Below are positions 17,659 through 25,799 of a DNA stretch of 32,819 nt, in pieces. The first letter of the stretch is position 1. Every line of letters begins with the position of its first letter. Position numbers and translations under genes: made by a program. The DNA comes from Acaryochloris sp. IP29b_bin.137 (lineage in GTDB: Bacteria; Cyanobacteriota; Cyanobacteriia; Thermosynechococcales; Thermosynechococcaceae): NCBI RefSeq assembly GCF_028285745.1, contig NZ_JANQOP010000024.1, positions 1 to 32,819 of the forward strand, given 5' to 3'. Below the pieces are notes generated by a model, which worked only from the letters and a program-made list of their open reading frames with translations, was not told the DNA's origin and searched no databases.

Positions 17659-19131
17659 ATGCTGGCTCAGCCTCAAACCCTTCTACCTTCTCCACAACTC
17701 TCTATTAATCCCCACGGGTTTGAGCTGTGGTACCAACCGGTTTATAACGTCTCTTCGGGTGACGTCCTGCAAAATGAAGTGTTGTTGCGATGGCGAGATC
17801 CGCAAGGGAGATTGCACTTGCCGGGAGAATTTATGCCCATTGTCAGCGGCGCTGACGCCGAACAATGGCTCGATCGCTACGTCACAGGACAGGCCATCAA
17901 CCAACTCAAGCAATATCCTCAACTCAAGCTTTCGATTAATTTATCCAGGCGAATTGTTGAAGATCGCTTCATCGCAGAGGATATCTATGATCTGTTAGCC
18001 AATCATGAAGTTCACCCCCGTCAGCTTCATTTTGAGATTTCTGAAGCCAGCCTGGCACGGAACTTCCAGGATTCAGTGGCGTTAATTCGGGACCTCAAAG
18101 ATTTAGGATGCTCAGTGATCTTGGATAACTATGCCAATCAACATCTAACCTTCCTGCAGTGGGAGAAGCTAGAGGTTGATGCGGTGAAGCTGGACGCAAC
18201 CTTGATTCGTAATCTCAGACAGGATCTGCCTCAAACGAGGTTAGCACGAGCAATCATCGAGACCAGTGCTTCAATGGGACAGTCTGCGATCGCAACATCC
18301 GTAGATGAATACTCAAAATCTCGTCATCTCCATGATCTCAGCTTTAAATCAGCCCAGGGCTTCCACTTTAAACCTCCCAGTCATCAGCCTTGGTTAACCG
18401 GCAAAGTGGATATTCTAGGCGTTCCCATCGATAATCTGACCCAAGACGAACTTCTCCAAGACCTGCAATCTGGCATTGTCTTTACTCCCAACGTCGATCA
18501 CCTCATGAATCTTAAGCAAGACCGTGAGTTTCATGAAGCGTATAACATTGCCGACTACACCATTTGTGACAGCCAAATCCTGTTTTTTTCATCTCACTTT
18601 TTAGGGGCACCGATTAAAGAAAAAATATCTGGATCTGATCTATTCCCCGCCTTCTATACCTATCACAAAGATAATCCAGACATTACAATTTTTCTGCTAG
18701 GCGCAGCACCTGGCGTTGCCGCCCAAGCTCAACAGAATATTAATGCCCATGTCGGTCGAGATATTGTCGTTGGCTCCTACTCACCCTCCTATGGATTTGA
18801 TCAAAACCCCCAAGAATGCGCATCGATTATTGATCGCATTAACCGATCAGGTGCTTCAGTATTAGCCATTGGAGTAGGCTCCCCCAAACAAGAACGATGG
18901 ATTTATCGTTATCGGGATCAACTAGCCGATTCAGTCAAAATTATTTTTGCCATTGGAGCCACGCTAGATTTTGAGGCCGGAACTCAAAAGCGGGTTCCTA
19001 AAATGATTAGCACATTGGGCCTAGAATGGCTATTCCGTCTAATGGGCGAGCCAAGACGCTTATGGAAACGGTATCTGATTAACGATCTCCCCTTTCTTTG
19101 GCTGGTCCTCCGTCAGAAACTGCACCACTAA
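17659..19131 (+). CDS. EAL-domain / WecG-TagA-CpsF glycosyltransferase fusion
   Basis: This is a 490-residue, two-domain protein. Residues 20-240 are an EAL (c-di-GMP phosphodiesterase-type) domain: EVLLRW (40-45), SINLS (Asn94), FEISE (Glu126), ILDN (Asp156, Asn157), Lys177 and AQGF (Gln233). The usual DD pair reads DN and the AEGVE motif reads ATSVD, so two metal or catalytic acids are replaced; it probably binds but does not cleave c-di-GMP. Residues 250-490 are a GT26-type transferase with TPNVDHL (Thr276), CDS (Asp304, where DG is usual), GVGSPKQERW and GLEWLFRLMGEPRRLWKRYL. Such enzymes add N-acetyl-mannosamine-type sugars to polyprenyl-linked glycans at the membrane. The fusion is uninterrupted. 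Confidence 0.88.
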   Translation: MLAQPQTLLPSPQLSINPHGFELWYQPVYNVSSGDVLQNEVLLRWRDPQGRLHLPGEFMPIVSGADAEQWLDRYVTGQAINQLKQYPQLKLSINLSRRIVEDRFIAEDIYDLLANHEVHPRQLHFEISEASLARNFQDSVALIRDLKDLGCSVILDNYANQHLTFLQWEKLEVDAVKLDATLIRNLRQDLPQTRLARAIIETSASMGQSAIATSVDEYSKSRHLHDLSFKSAQGFHFKPPSHQPWLTGKVDILGVPIDNLTQDELLQDLQSGIVFTPNVDHLMNLKQDREFHEAYNIADYTICDSQILFFSSHFLGAPIKEKISGSDLFPAFYTYHKDNPDITIFLLGAAPGVAAQAQQNINAHVGRDIVVGSYSPSYGFDQNPQECASIIDRINRSGASVLAIGVGSPKQERWIYRYRDQLADSVKIIFAIGATLDFEAGTQKRVPKMISTLGLEWLFRLMGEPRRLWKRYLINDLPFLWLVLRQKLHH

Positions 19132-19277
19132 TTGACCTTCACGCATAGTGCCCTAAAGGTCAGCCATTTTTTCAAAGCGTAAAGCGCCATTGTTTCGGTC
19201 TAGCAGGCTTTACTCATCAACGGCTTGTGTTACCCGACTCCACCCGCCATGATGAAAACAGTTTTGATAGATTCACT

Positions 19278-19700
19278 ATGGACACTGAACTGCGACGTCT
19301 GACACTTCAAATATTGATTGGTTCGGCTTGGATTGATCATCAACTGAGTGAGCCCGAAGTTACCCACCTCCAGAAAACCCTGTCCCGCTATCATTTGAGT
19401 CAGGACACCGAACTACAGCATCTACTGCAACATCCAGTCCCCCCTGCTCAAACGGAGCGGTGGATGGTTGAATTCCTTAAAAACTCCCATCAAGAACAGC
19501 GGCTTCAATTACTCGCTGCTATCGGTAATCTGCTGATCGCCGATGAAGTCGTTTCTGATATCGAGCATGACCTGATAGACGAATACCATGAGCTAATGGC
19601 CCGCATACCAGATGAACCAGACTATATCACCAACCTAGTCAAAAATATTGGTCACTATGTCAAGAAGGCGTTACGAACCTTAAGCAGCCAACTCTCCTAA
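19278..19700 (+). CDS. TerB-like helical protein
   Basis: This is a 140-residue soluble all-helical protein. Blocks such as LIGSAWIDHQLSEPEVTHL and IGNLLIADEVVSDIEHDLI have the paired D/E-x(n)-E pattern of TerB/DjlA-type domains, which bind metal in tellurite-resistance proteins; here the function is unknown. The frame is open from a GTG at 19227, but I prefer ATG at 19278 because the product then begins directly with the conserved helix. It follows the EAL-glycosyltransferase gene by 146 bases on the same strand. It converges on the M23 peptidase gene across a 21-base gap. Confidence 0.7.
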   Translation: MDTELRRLTLQILIGSAWIDHQLSEPEVTHLQKTLSRYHLSQDTELQHLLQHPVPPAQTERWMVEFLKNSHQEQRLQLLAAIGNLLIADEVVSDIEHDLIDEYHELMARIPDEPDYITNLVKNIGHYVKKALRTLSSQLS

Positions 19701-19721
19701 AGCAATGCTCAGGACTCGAAA

Positions 19722-20627
19722 CTAGGGTTTAAGCGTCTTAGACACCATATAGGGCTTTGGATCAATCGCTTTCTCATGGTGATAAATTGAATAGTGCAAA
19801 TGCGTACCTGTGGAACGTCCAGTACTCCCCATATAGCCAATTAACTGGCCTCGCTGAACGGTTGACTTCGGTTTAACCGCTAGCTTAGAAAGGTGGGCAT
19901 AAAGGGTTTGATAACCATAACCGTGTTGGAGCACAACATGATAGCCGTAGCCACCTGCATATTCGGCCCGTTCCACCTCGCCCTGGGCAGTAGCATAAAT
20001 AGGAGCCCCATGGTCACCTAACAAATCGATCCCATCATGTATTTCTGCACTGCCGCCAAATGGGCCTGGCCGTAAGCCAAAATCTGAGGAGATTGGGGAG
20101 TATCCTTTGGTGGGTTTACCCTGCGGCGTAGCGGCATCTCGGGCTTCTTCCGCTTGAAGGGTTTTCTCCAGAGCAGGCTGAACGTGCTGCTTAAGTCGAG
20201 AGGTTAAAACGGGAAGTCGTTCCTTGGCAACTTTTAACTGCTCTTCTGTATTGAGGACAACGGAAACCCCGCCTTTACCGCCCTCTACCTCCACCTTGAC
20301 TTGCTGACGCTTTTGTTTGGATAATCCTGCGCGTTGACGAAGTTTTTCAACTTCCTCGTCCAAGACTTCTAATTCTTCTAAAACTTCCGCCGCCGATTCA
20401 GAAAGTTGATCGTGACGTTGTTGTAAGGCATAAAGGGTTTTACCCGCCCAAACGGCCGGAACTGCAGCGGCAGACAAAGCGGCAGCTAAACCTAAGATAA
20501 CAACCAGAGGACTGATAGAAAACTTTACGGAACGTTGTCCTGTTAAAGAAATCAAAATCCGAAAACGCTTCGGAATCGGCAATAGAGAACGCATAGAGGC
20601 CAACTCAAAGGATTCGAATCGAATCAT
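19722..20627 (-). CDS. Membrane-anchored M23 (LytM-type) peptidase
   Basis: This is a 301-residue protein. A membrane segment at about residues 39-62 anchors it, followed by a coiled coil (about 68-105) and a linker. The C-terminal M23 domain has HDGIDL (His197, Asp201) and HLHY (His276, His278), the complete zinc and catalytic set, so it should cut peptidoglycan cross-bridges in the periplasm. The anchor, coiled coil and LytM order resembles cell-division or envelope peptidases. Met12 (MRSLLPIPKRF) may be the true start. A 372-base gene-free stretch lies upstream. Confidence 0.88.
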   Translation of the reverse strand: MIRFESFELASMRSLLPIPKRFRILISLTGQRSVKFSISPLVVILGLAAALSAAAVPAVWAGKTLYALQQRHDQLSESAAEVLEELEVLDEEVEKLRQRAGLSKQKRQQVKVEVEGGKGGVSVVLNTEEQLKVAKERLPVLTSRLKQHVQPALEKTLQAEEARDAATPQGKPTKGYSPISSDFGLRPGPFGGSAEIHDGIDLLGDHGAPIYATAQGEVERAEYAGGYGYHVVLQHGYGYQTLYAHLSKLAVKPKSTVQRGQLIGYMGSTGRSTGTHLHYSIYHHEKAIDPKPYMVSKTLKP

Positions 20628-20999
20628 ATCAAATTATGATGTCAATATTAAATATTTCTTAAAAAGGGAATCAAAAAAAGACTTGGGATGTAAAGAGAAT
20701 TGGGTATTCGCCCAACGACCTATTGAATGAATGTATGGAGATGTAATCAGATGCCTTGACAATTTTTGGAACTCCCTAAGCGGTAATCCACTGCTTGATT
20801 CACCAGTGGCCTCGCCCATTCTCGATACTGAGGTTTTCTGGAAAAATGGGTACGATAAAAATGACTAGGATTTAGGGGCCGGGATTTAGAATAATTACCC
20901 TTTGCCCAGCAGCAGCCGATTCAACTGAATGTTGATGGACTCGTCACTTGATATATCCTGTTAATAATACTTAACGCTACTGACCAATTTCCCTGAGTT
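20628..20999. other. 372-base gene-free stretch between divergent genes
   Basis: The stretch separates the M23 peptidase gene (minus) from the 40-residue membrane protein gene (plus). A 61-codon minus-strand frame exists (20634-20819), but its product has no recognisable features and I treat it as chance. CCACTG and CAGTGG near 20790-20810 form a weak inverted repeat. The region presumably carries both promoters. Confidence 0.45.
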
Positions 21000-21122
21000 A
21001 TGGACCTTAAAACAATCTTGATAGGGGTTACCCCCGTATTTGTCGTACTTTGCCTCTTTTTTGGGACTCGAAATGGCTTTTATGATTCGGACGATTACCA
21101 TGGCAATGGTTCAGCCCACTAA
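21000..21122 (+). CDS. 40-residue single-span membrane protein, conserved-looking
   Basis: The ORF starts at ATG 21000 and encodes MDLKTILIGVTPVFVVLCLF, a membrane span, then a charged tail with GFYDSDDYHGNGSAH. The compact span plus acidic aromatic tail is unlike chance translation and resembles small thylakoid proteins such as minor photosystem, b6f or NDH-1 subunits. I do not recognise it as any named one. It lies 30 bases before the ferredoxin-like gene on the same strand and may be co-transcribed with it. No strong ribosome binding site precedes it (CTGAG only). Confidence 0.65.
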   Translation: MDLKTILIGVTPVFVVLCLFFGTRNGFYDSDDYHGNGSAH

Positions 21123-21152
21123 AACTCACCCTCATTAGCCAGTGGTCAATTT

Positions 21153-21632
21153 ATGACTGAACAAGATGTTGCGCTTACGCTGCCTAGAGATGCGACACCT
21201 GCGGAATACGCTGCCCTGCAAAAAACTGTGCAGGCATTGGGTTTGGCCCGCATTCAACGTCATATTTTCATCTGTGCTGATCAAACGGTGGATAAATGCT
21301 GTGACAAGGCGTCTAGCCTAGCTGCATGGGCCTATCTCAAGACCCGACTGAAAGAGTTAAAACTAGATAACCCCACCGCTGAAAATTTTGTATTTCGGAC
21401 TAAGGCCAACTGTCTTAGGGTGTGTCAACGCGGTCCAATCATGGTGATATATCCAGATGGGGTCTGGTATCACTCTGCTGCTCCTCCGGTGATTGAAAGA
21501 ATCTTGCAGGAACATCTATTGGGGAATCAAATTGTAGAAGACTATCTATTGCTCCACCATCCGTTAACGGAGATAGAACTCCAAAACTCCAGAGTCTATG
21601 GACTTTCGGTAGACGGTGGGGAAGACGGTTGA
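21153..21632 (+). CDS. Thioredoxin-like [2Fe-2S] ferredoxin
   Basis: This 159-residue protein has ADQTVDKCCDKASSLAAWAY and ANCLRVCQRGPIMVIYPDGV. Cys41, Cys49 or Cys50, Cys87 and Cys91 fit the four-cysteine pattern of thioredoxin-like [2Fe-2S] ferredoxins, which are found alone or as domains of NADH dehydrogenase and related enzymes. It is a soluble electron carrier or regulator; its partner is unknown. The last 37 bases overlap the end of the FHA gene on the other strand. Confidence 0.85.
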   Translation: MTEQDVALTLPRDATPAEYAALQKTVQALGLARIQRHIFICADQTVDKCCDKASSLAAWAYLKTRLKELKLDNPTAENFVFRTKANCLRVCQRGPIMVIYPDGVWYHSAAPPVIERILQEHLLGNQIVEDYLLLHHPLTEIELQNSRVYGLSVDGGEDG

Positions 21633-22348
21633 CTCCCTTTTGGAGAAGACAGGTACCAGCCTCCCAACCCCAACACAATGATCAGCAATACGGGGCTGAT
21701 CAACATCCACAGACGGGGTCGCTGACGAACAATAAGGGTTTGTTTTTGACGTCCCTCTTTAACGGTCTGCCGATTAGCGCCTTGAGCGACGACTTCAGGC
21801 ATTGTTTCCGAGAGCCTGGTAGCAGATTCATTTTGAGCGAGTAACGTAGCAGGATCTCGCCCAATTTGAGTGATAGCTGTGGGAGATCCGACTAATTCGG
21901 AGTCAGAGGCAACAACGGTTGCCTTAGGATTCACTGCATCTGATTTGAGGCTTTGGAAATCGGTGGATTCCAAATAGCGAATAAATTCTGCTTCCCCCAT
22001 CGAAACAATCAGATAGGAGGCTTTAATTTTCCGGCCTAGGCCAATACGATCCCCGTCTGCCAGCTCTTGAGAACTGCAGCGCTTATCATTCACAAACACC
22101 CCATTGGCACTTCGATTGCCCTCTGAATCTCCATCAATTAGACGATACCGATAGGTGTTTTTGCCAGGGGTTGGCAATCGGAGCAGGATAGCGTGTTTAC
22201 GAGAAATGGTTGGTGAATCTAGCACAATAGCGTTGGATTCATCTCGACCAATGGAGTAGGCCGCTGAGTCAAGTGCGATCGCACGACGTTTACCATCGTT
22301 GATGACCAGAACGTGCCGTTCAGCAGAATCTTGTTTGGGGTCGTGCAT
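21596..22348 (-). CDS. FHA-domain protein with C-terminal membrane anchor
   Basis: This is a 250-residue protein. Residues about 12-115 are an FHA phosphothreonine-binding domain: YSIGRDESNAIVL, SPTISRKHAILL and NGVFVNDKRC hold the conserved Arg, Ser-Arg-His and Asn. A low-complexity linker follows, then a membrane segment (LWMLISPVLLIIVLGLGGWYL, about 215-235) and a short Ser/Pro-rich tail. It probably reads Ser/Thr kinase signals at a membrane. No kinase gene is visible in the window. Its tail overlaps the ferredoxin gene by 37 bases. It starts ATGCACGACCCC, with a gap of 345 bases to the divergent ferredoxin. Confidence 0.87.
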   Translation of the reverse strand: MHDPKQDSAERHVLVINDGKRRAIALDSAAYSIGRDESNAIVLDSPTISRKHAILLRLPTPGKNTYRYRLIDGDSEGNRSANGVFVNDKRCSSQELADGDRIGLGRKIKASYLIVSMGEAEFIRYLESTDFQSLKSDAVNPKATVVASDSELVGSPTAITQIGRDPATLLAQNESATRLSETMPEVVAQGANRQTVKEGRQKQTLIVRQRPRLWMLISPVLLIIVLGLGGWYLSSPKGSQPSSPPSTESP

Positions 22349-22693
22349 ATTAGGGAAATTCCTGAGGAAACCGTAAAACCAGCCTAAGTAAGACGTACGC
22401 TAACCTCCCTCATCTAAGATGGCTACCCAGCCACCTAGCTAAGTGATTGAAGCAACAAGAGTCCATTGACTCCGTGCGAATGAGGTTGCCAGGCTTAATA
22501 CATCTGAGAGGAAAGCAATCCCTACACTGAGGGACAGCTAAGATGTTGCCTGTTCTCAAAATTGAAGTTGTCTATACCTAGGATTCCCAACCTCCACACC
22601 ATTTAAAGCGTCTGGCATCGGGTTAAGGGAAAGAATATGAAACAATAGAGGCTAACCACTCATTGTCGGCTTGACGTTGCCATTTCAAATTCG
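22349..22693. other. 345-base divergent gap containing two hairpins
   Basis: There is no gene between the divergent FHA and ferredoxin genes. GAGTC-CATT-GACTC at 22459-22472 is a short perfect hairpin. A longer irregular element spans 22490-22552: CAGGC pairs with GCCTG, ACATCT with AGATGT, and CCCT with AGGG inside. It could be a structured leader or small RNA, but there is no T run to mark an end. I can name no known RNA family. Confidence 0.3.
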
Positions 22694-23014
22694 ATGCCAC
22701 AGACTTATTCCGTAGAGATTCACCATCAAGACACCGTCCACACCATTAGCGTTCCTGAAGACACGACGATTTTGCAAGCAGCCCATGATGCTGGGGTCAA
22801 TTTGCCCAGTTCCTGCTGTGCAGGGGTCTGTACAACTTGTGCTTCTCTAATTCTAGAAGGAGAAGTTGAGCAAGAAGACGCCATGGGCTTGGGGCCTGAT
22901 TTGCTGGACCAAGGCTATGCATTGCTCTGCGTCGCCTATCCCCGGTCTGATATTAAGCTTGAATCGAATAAAGAAGAAGTTGTGTATAACTTACAGTTTG
23001 GACAAAGTCAGTAA
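22694..23014 (+). CDS. Plant-type [2Fe-2S] ferredoxin
   Basis: This is a 106-residue soluble electron carrier. Cys41, Cys46, Cys49 and Cys79 form the Cx4Cx2C...C cluster motif (SSCCAGVCTTCAS, then LLC). It has a longer C-terminal tail than the main photosynthetic ferredoxin PetF and lacks some of its acidic surface, so a specialised role is likely. A third neighbouring cysteine (Cys42) is also present. A 62-residue gene follows after 40 bases and a DUF3326 gene overlaps that one, suggesting a three-gene unit. Confidence 0.92.
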   Translation: MPQTYSVEIHHQDTVHTISVPEDTTILQAAHDAGVNLPSSCCAGVCTTCASLILEGEVEQEDAMGLGPDLLDQGYALLCVAYPRSDIKLESNKEEVVYNLQFGQSQ

Positions 23015-23054
23015 CTTGTCCTCACCCTATTTTTGACGAAGGGAGACCTATAAA

Positions 23055-23243
23055 ATGACGACCCATTTTATTACTGCAGAAATTGATTTAGAAGCGTCTA
23101 GTGCGGATTTGCCCGCCCAGATTGACGAGACCCTACGGCAGCAAGGGGAACCCCTACGCTGGGCAGTGACTGAGGTCAAAGATCAAAAAGCGACGGTTGA
23201 AGCAGTAGTGACCCAATCCCAGTCAGTAGCGCTATCCGATTGA
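23055..23243 (+). CDS. 62-residue conserved cyanobacterial protein, unknown function
   Basis: The product is a small acidic protein with an alternating beta-helix-beta pattern: FITAEIDLEA, a helix QIDETLRQQG, then WAVTEVKDQKATVEAVVT. It has no cysteines or catalytic motif. Its TGA stop overlaps the TTG start of the DUF3326 gene (23240-23243), so the two are probably translationally coupled. The upstream gene is a ferredoxin. It resembles short conserved cyanobacterial proteins, but I cannot assign a role. Confidence 0.75.
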   Translation: MTTHFITAEIDLEASSADLPAQIDETLRQQGEPLRWAVTEVKDQKATVEAVVTQSQSVALSD

Positions 23244-24301
23244 CGGCTCATCCCTTTACCGCTGTTTTGCTGATTCCCACGGGAATTGGCGCGGCAATTG
23301 GCGGATATGCAGGGGATGCCATTCCCGTCGTCCGCACCATGGCGACGGTCTGCGATCGCATCATCACTCATCCCAATGTCTTAAATGGAGCTCAGCTCTA
23401 TTGGCCACTGTCTAATGCTTGGTATGTGGAAGGCTACGCCCTGGATCAATTTGCCGCGGGCCATTGGGGGTTACGTCCTGTCCACCGCAACCGGATTGGA
23501 TTGGTTTTAGATCGAGCCATCGAAGCGGAGTTGCGCCTGCGTCATTTACAAGCGGTGGATGCAGCCCGGGCAACCTTGGGGCTTATCGTCGATGATGTGT
23601 TGATAACTGATATGCCTCTAGGGGTAACGCTGAAAACAGCGGCCTCGGGAGCCGCCTGGGGAACGATCGATCATCCCGATAGCCTATTGCGGGCGGTTGA
23701 TCAGTTGCTCACCCACGGTAAGGTGGATGCGATCGCAGTTGTTGCCCGCTTTCCCGATGATTCCAATAGCGATATGCTTCAGGCTTATCGGCAGGGCCAT
23801 GGGGTGGACCTGTTAGCCGGGGCTGAGGCCGTGATTAGTCATCTGGTGGTGCAACGGTTTCACATTCCCTGTGCCCATGCTCCTGCCCTTGCGCCCCTGC
23901 CCTTGGCCCCTGCCTTAAATCCAAAAGCAGCAGCAGAAGAATTAGGCTATACCTTTCTCCCGTCTGTATTGGCTGGCTTGTCGAGAGCTCCTCAAGTCAT
24001 GACTGACCCCCACCATCCAACGGATCTGTGGCGTGATCAAGTTGATGCGGTTGTGGTCCCGGCCACCGCCTGTGGAGGTAGCGCCGTGTTGAGTTTCAGC
24101 CGTAGCCAGGCACAGATTATTACCGTTCAGGAGAACACCACTCGGATGAGCACCACTGCTGACACCCTCGGTATTCAGCATCGGATTGCCCAGTCCTATC
24201 TCGAAGCCGTGGGCATCTTAGCTGCCATGAAGGCAGGTATCGATGAGAGGGTATTGCGGCCTAGCATTTCCATCACTCAGGTTCAGGAACCCGTTGAGTA
24301 A
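23240..24301 (+). CDS. DUF3326 family protein
   Basis: This 353-residue protein begins PFTAVLLIPTGIGAAIGGYAGDAIP and contains THPNVLNGAQLYWP, WGLRPVHRNRIGLVLD and VVPATACGGSAVL, blocks I associate with DUF3326, a family of cyanobacteria and plastids with no established function. The glycine-rich N-terminal loop suggests a nucleotide or cofactor site. It is soluble. TTG at 23240 is the start, in a four-base overlap with the previous gene; the reading frame starts MTAHPF. The stop precedes the CPBP protease gene by about 50 bases. Confidence 0.8.
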   Translation: MTAHPFTAVLLIPTGIGAAIGGYAGDAIPVVRTMATVCDRIITHPNVLNGAQLYWPLSNAWYVEGYALDQFAAGHWGLRPVHRNRIGLVLDRAIEAELRLRHLQAVDAARATLGLIVDDVLITDMPLGVTLKTAASGAAWGTIDHPDSLLRAVDQLLTHGKVDAIAVVARFPDDSNSDMLQAYRQGHGVDLLAGAEAVISHLVVQRFHIPCAHAPALAPLPLAPALNPKAAAEELGYTFLPSVLAGLSRAPQVMTDPHHPTDLWRDQVDAVVVPATACGGSAVLSFSRSQAQIITVQENTTRMSTTADTLGIQHRIAQSYLEAVGILAAMKAGIDERVLRPSISITQVQEPVE

Positions 24302-24353
24302 CGCACGCTTCTCTATGCGGTCTTTTGCATTAACTGATAGGTTATAGAGGTAT

Positions 24354-24977
24354 TTGAATCGTTTATATATCCCTGTGGTTGATCGGCCTAATCAGCAACC
24401 TGAACTAGAGTCCCTCACGCGTACGCAAGTCCTGATTGCTATGGGGGTAACAGCCCTCCTTTTACTATTTATCGCCAAGGTCTGGCAGTATTTCGGTACT
24501 TTTCCGTCCCTGCGAATGACCTGGCAACCACAACATGCTGCTTGGGGGGTTGGCCTCGGGATGGGTATCACTGCGGCCAGCGCGATCATGTACCAATTTT
24601 GGCCACAATATCGATCGTCTGCCTCCCTGTACCTTCAGCTCGTGATTAAACCCTTAGTGTGGACCGATTTAATCTGGCTGGGATTACTCCCTGGATTGAG
24701 TGAAGAATTGTTATTTCGAGGGGTGATGTTGCCTGCCCTGGGTTTGAATTGGGCGGGTCTCATCCTGTCTAGTTTGTGCTTTGGCGTTCTCCACCTCAAC
24801 AGCCCCAAACAATGGTCCTATGTCGTCTGGGTATCCGTGGTCGGCTTCTTGTTGGGGTATGGCGCCTGGTCAACGGGGAACTTATTGGTCCCGGTAATTG
24901 CCCATATCACCACGAATTTCATTACGGGGGTATCTTGGAAAATCACCCATCCCCCCCAACCCTTGGGTAAAACCTAA
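24354..24977 (+). CDS. CPBP-family intramembrane metalloprotease
   Basis: This is a 207-residue, multi-span membrane protein. The CPBP (CAAX protease/bacteriocin-processing) motifs are present in order: EELLFRG (about residue 118), FGVLHL, and a final HITTNF. The two glutamates and two histidines form the usual catalytic set. Substrates are unknown; cyanobacterial homologues are common and uncharacterised. The start is TTG at 24354, supported by AGAGG at 24346-24350. The stop codon overlaps the convergent sigma-like gene by four bases. Confidence 0.88.
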   Translation: MNRLYIPVVDRPNQQPELESLTRTQVLIAMGVTALLLLFIAKVWQYFGTFPSLRMTWQPQHAAWGVGLGMGITAASAIMYQFWPQYRSSASLYLQLVIKPLVWTDLIWLGLLPGLSEELLFRGVMLPALGLNWAGLILSSLCFGVLHLNSPKQWSYVVWVSVVGFLLGYGAWSTGNLLVPVIAHITTNFITGVSWKITHPPQPLGKT

Positions 24978-25612
24978 ACTGAACCAATGGGCAGAGAAGC
25001 TAACGATGGCTCATTAAAGTAGATTGCTTGGATATCTTCTGGTAAGGCAGCCTGGAGTGACTGATACGCTTCTTGCAAATACTGAGCAATATCCTCTGTC
25101 GTCACGTCTTCTCCTTCTGCCTGTAAAACAGCAACAATCCGCTGATCTTGCCAGTGAAAGGTTTGAGATAAGACCAGAATTAGTCTGGGTAAAGGGGATA
25201 GCTGGTCCAAAGCAATCTGCACATAACACCATAAGGGAGGCGGTGCAGCAGTGAGGGTGTATTGAATGGTTTCAACCGCAGGCAGCTGATCTTGGGTGAT
25301 GCAAGCGGCAACTTTATTTAAAATCCAGGATTGCAGCGTCAAGCTGGGACCGCCTGCATCTGTGGTTAAGTGGGGCAATTCATAGAACACATTCCGCCAT
25401 ACCCTGGCAAATAGATAGTCTACCTGTAAAGGCGATCGGGCCATATTCCGCAATAGGGAATAAGACATAGCGCCAAATCGACAAAATAGGGCTGTAAAGT
25501 ACTTTCCCTCCCCAGGGTATTGCTGAAATCCCTGCACTAGCTCTTGATCACTACAATCTTGTAGTGATTTTACAAGTGGGTGATTCGCTTCTGGGAATTC
25601 TGGCAGTTTCAT
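24974..25612 (-). CDS. Sigma-70-like (ECF-type) protein, cyanobacterial subgroup
   Basis: This is a 212-residue protein, counted from Met at 25612. The N-terminal half (LVQGFQQYPGEGKYFTALFC, then LFARVWRNVFYEL) resembles sigma region 2, and the C-terminal half (LDQLSPLPRLILVL, then HWQDQRIVAVLQAEG) resembles region 4. The region-4 helix-turn-helix is stretched and atypical, so promoter recognition is uncertain. The frame opens upstream at 25657, but starting at MKLPEFPEANHP fits the conserved N-terminus I recall for this subgroup. It converges with the CPBP gene with a four-base overlap. Confidence 0.65.
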   Translation of the reverse strand: MKLPEFPEANHPLVKSLQDCSDQELVQGFQQYPGEGKYFTALFCRFGAMSYSLLRNMARSPLQVDYLFARVWRNVFYELPHLTTDAGGPSLTLQSWILNKVAACITQDQLPAVETIQYTLTAAPPPLWCYVQIALDQLSPLPRLILVLSQTFHWQDQRIVAVLQAEGEDVTTEDIAQYLQEAYQSLQAALPEDIQAIYFNEPSLASLPIGSV

Positions 25613-25778
25613 AGCAAGTCTTTTATGCGTCCTCAGTAAGCAAAAATGCTCGTGCATCCTTTCGTGAGCATCTTAATCCTTAATTTCGCCTTTGGGGTAA
25701 AATCCTGTCTCTACATTCTCTGTCTAAAAATATCAGACTCTAGCCTTGTAAACCGCTCGGTCAAGAGATGAGATCTGT

Positions 25779-25784
25779 TATGAT
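25779..25784 (+). promoter_or_regulatory. Possible -10 element for tRNA-Ser
   Basis: TATGAT matches the -10 consensus at five of six positions and ends 15 bases before the mature tRNA start, leaving about 8 bases of leader. No good -35 box is spaced at 16-18 bases. Confidence 0.4.
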
Positions 25785-25799
25785 CAGGTTTGCTCACTC

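Noticed and set aside
20634..20819. A 61-codon minus-strand ORF upstream of the M23 peptidase gene.
   Set aside because: The product has no recognisable pattern, and the ORF lies where promoters are expected.
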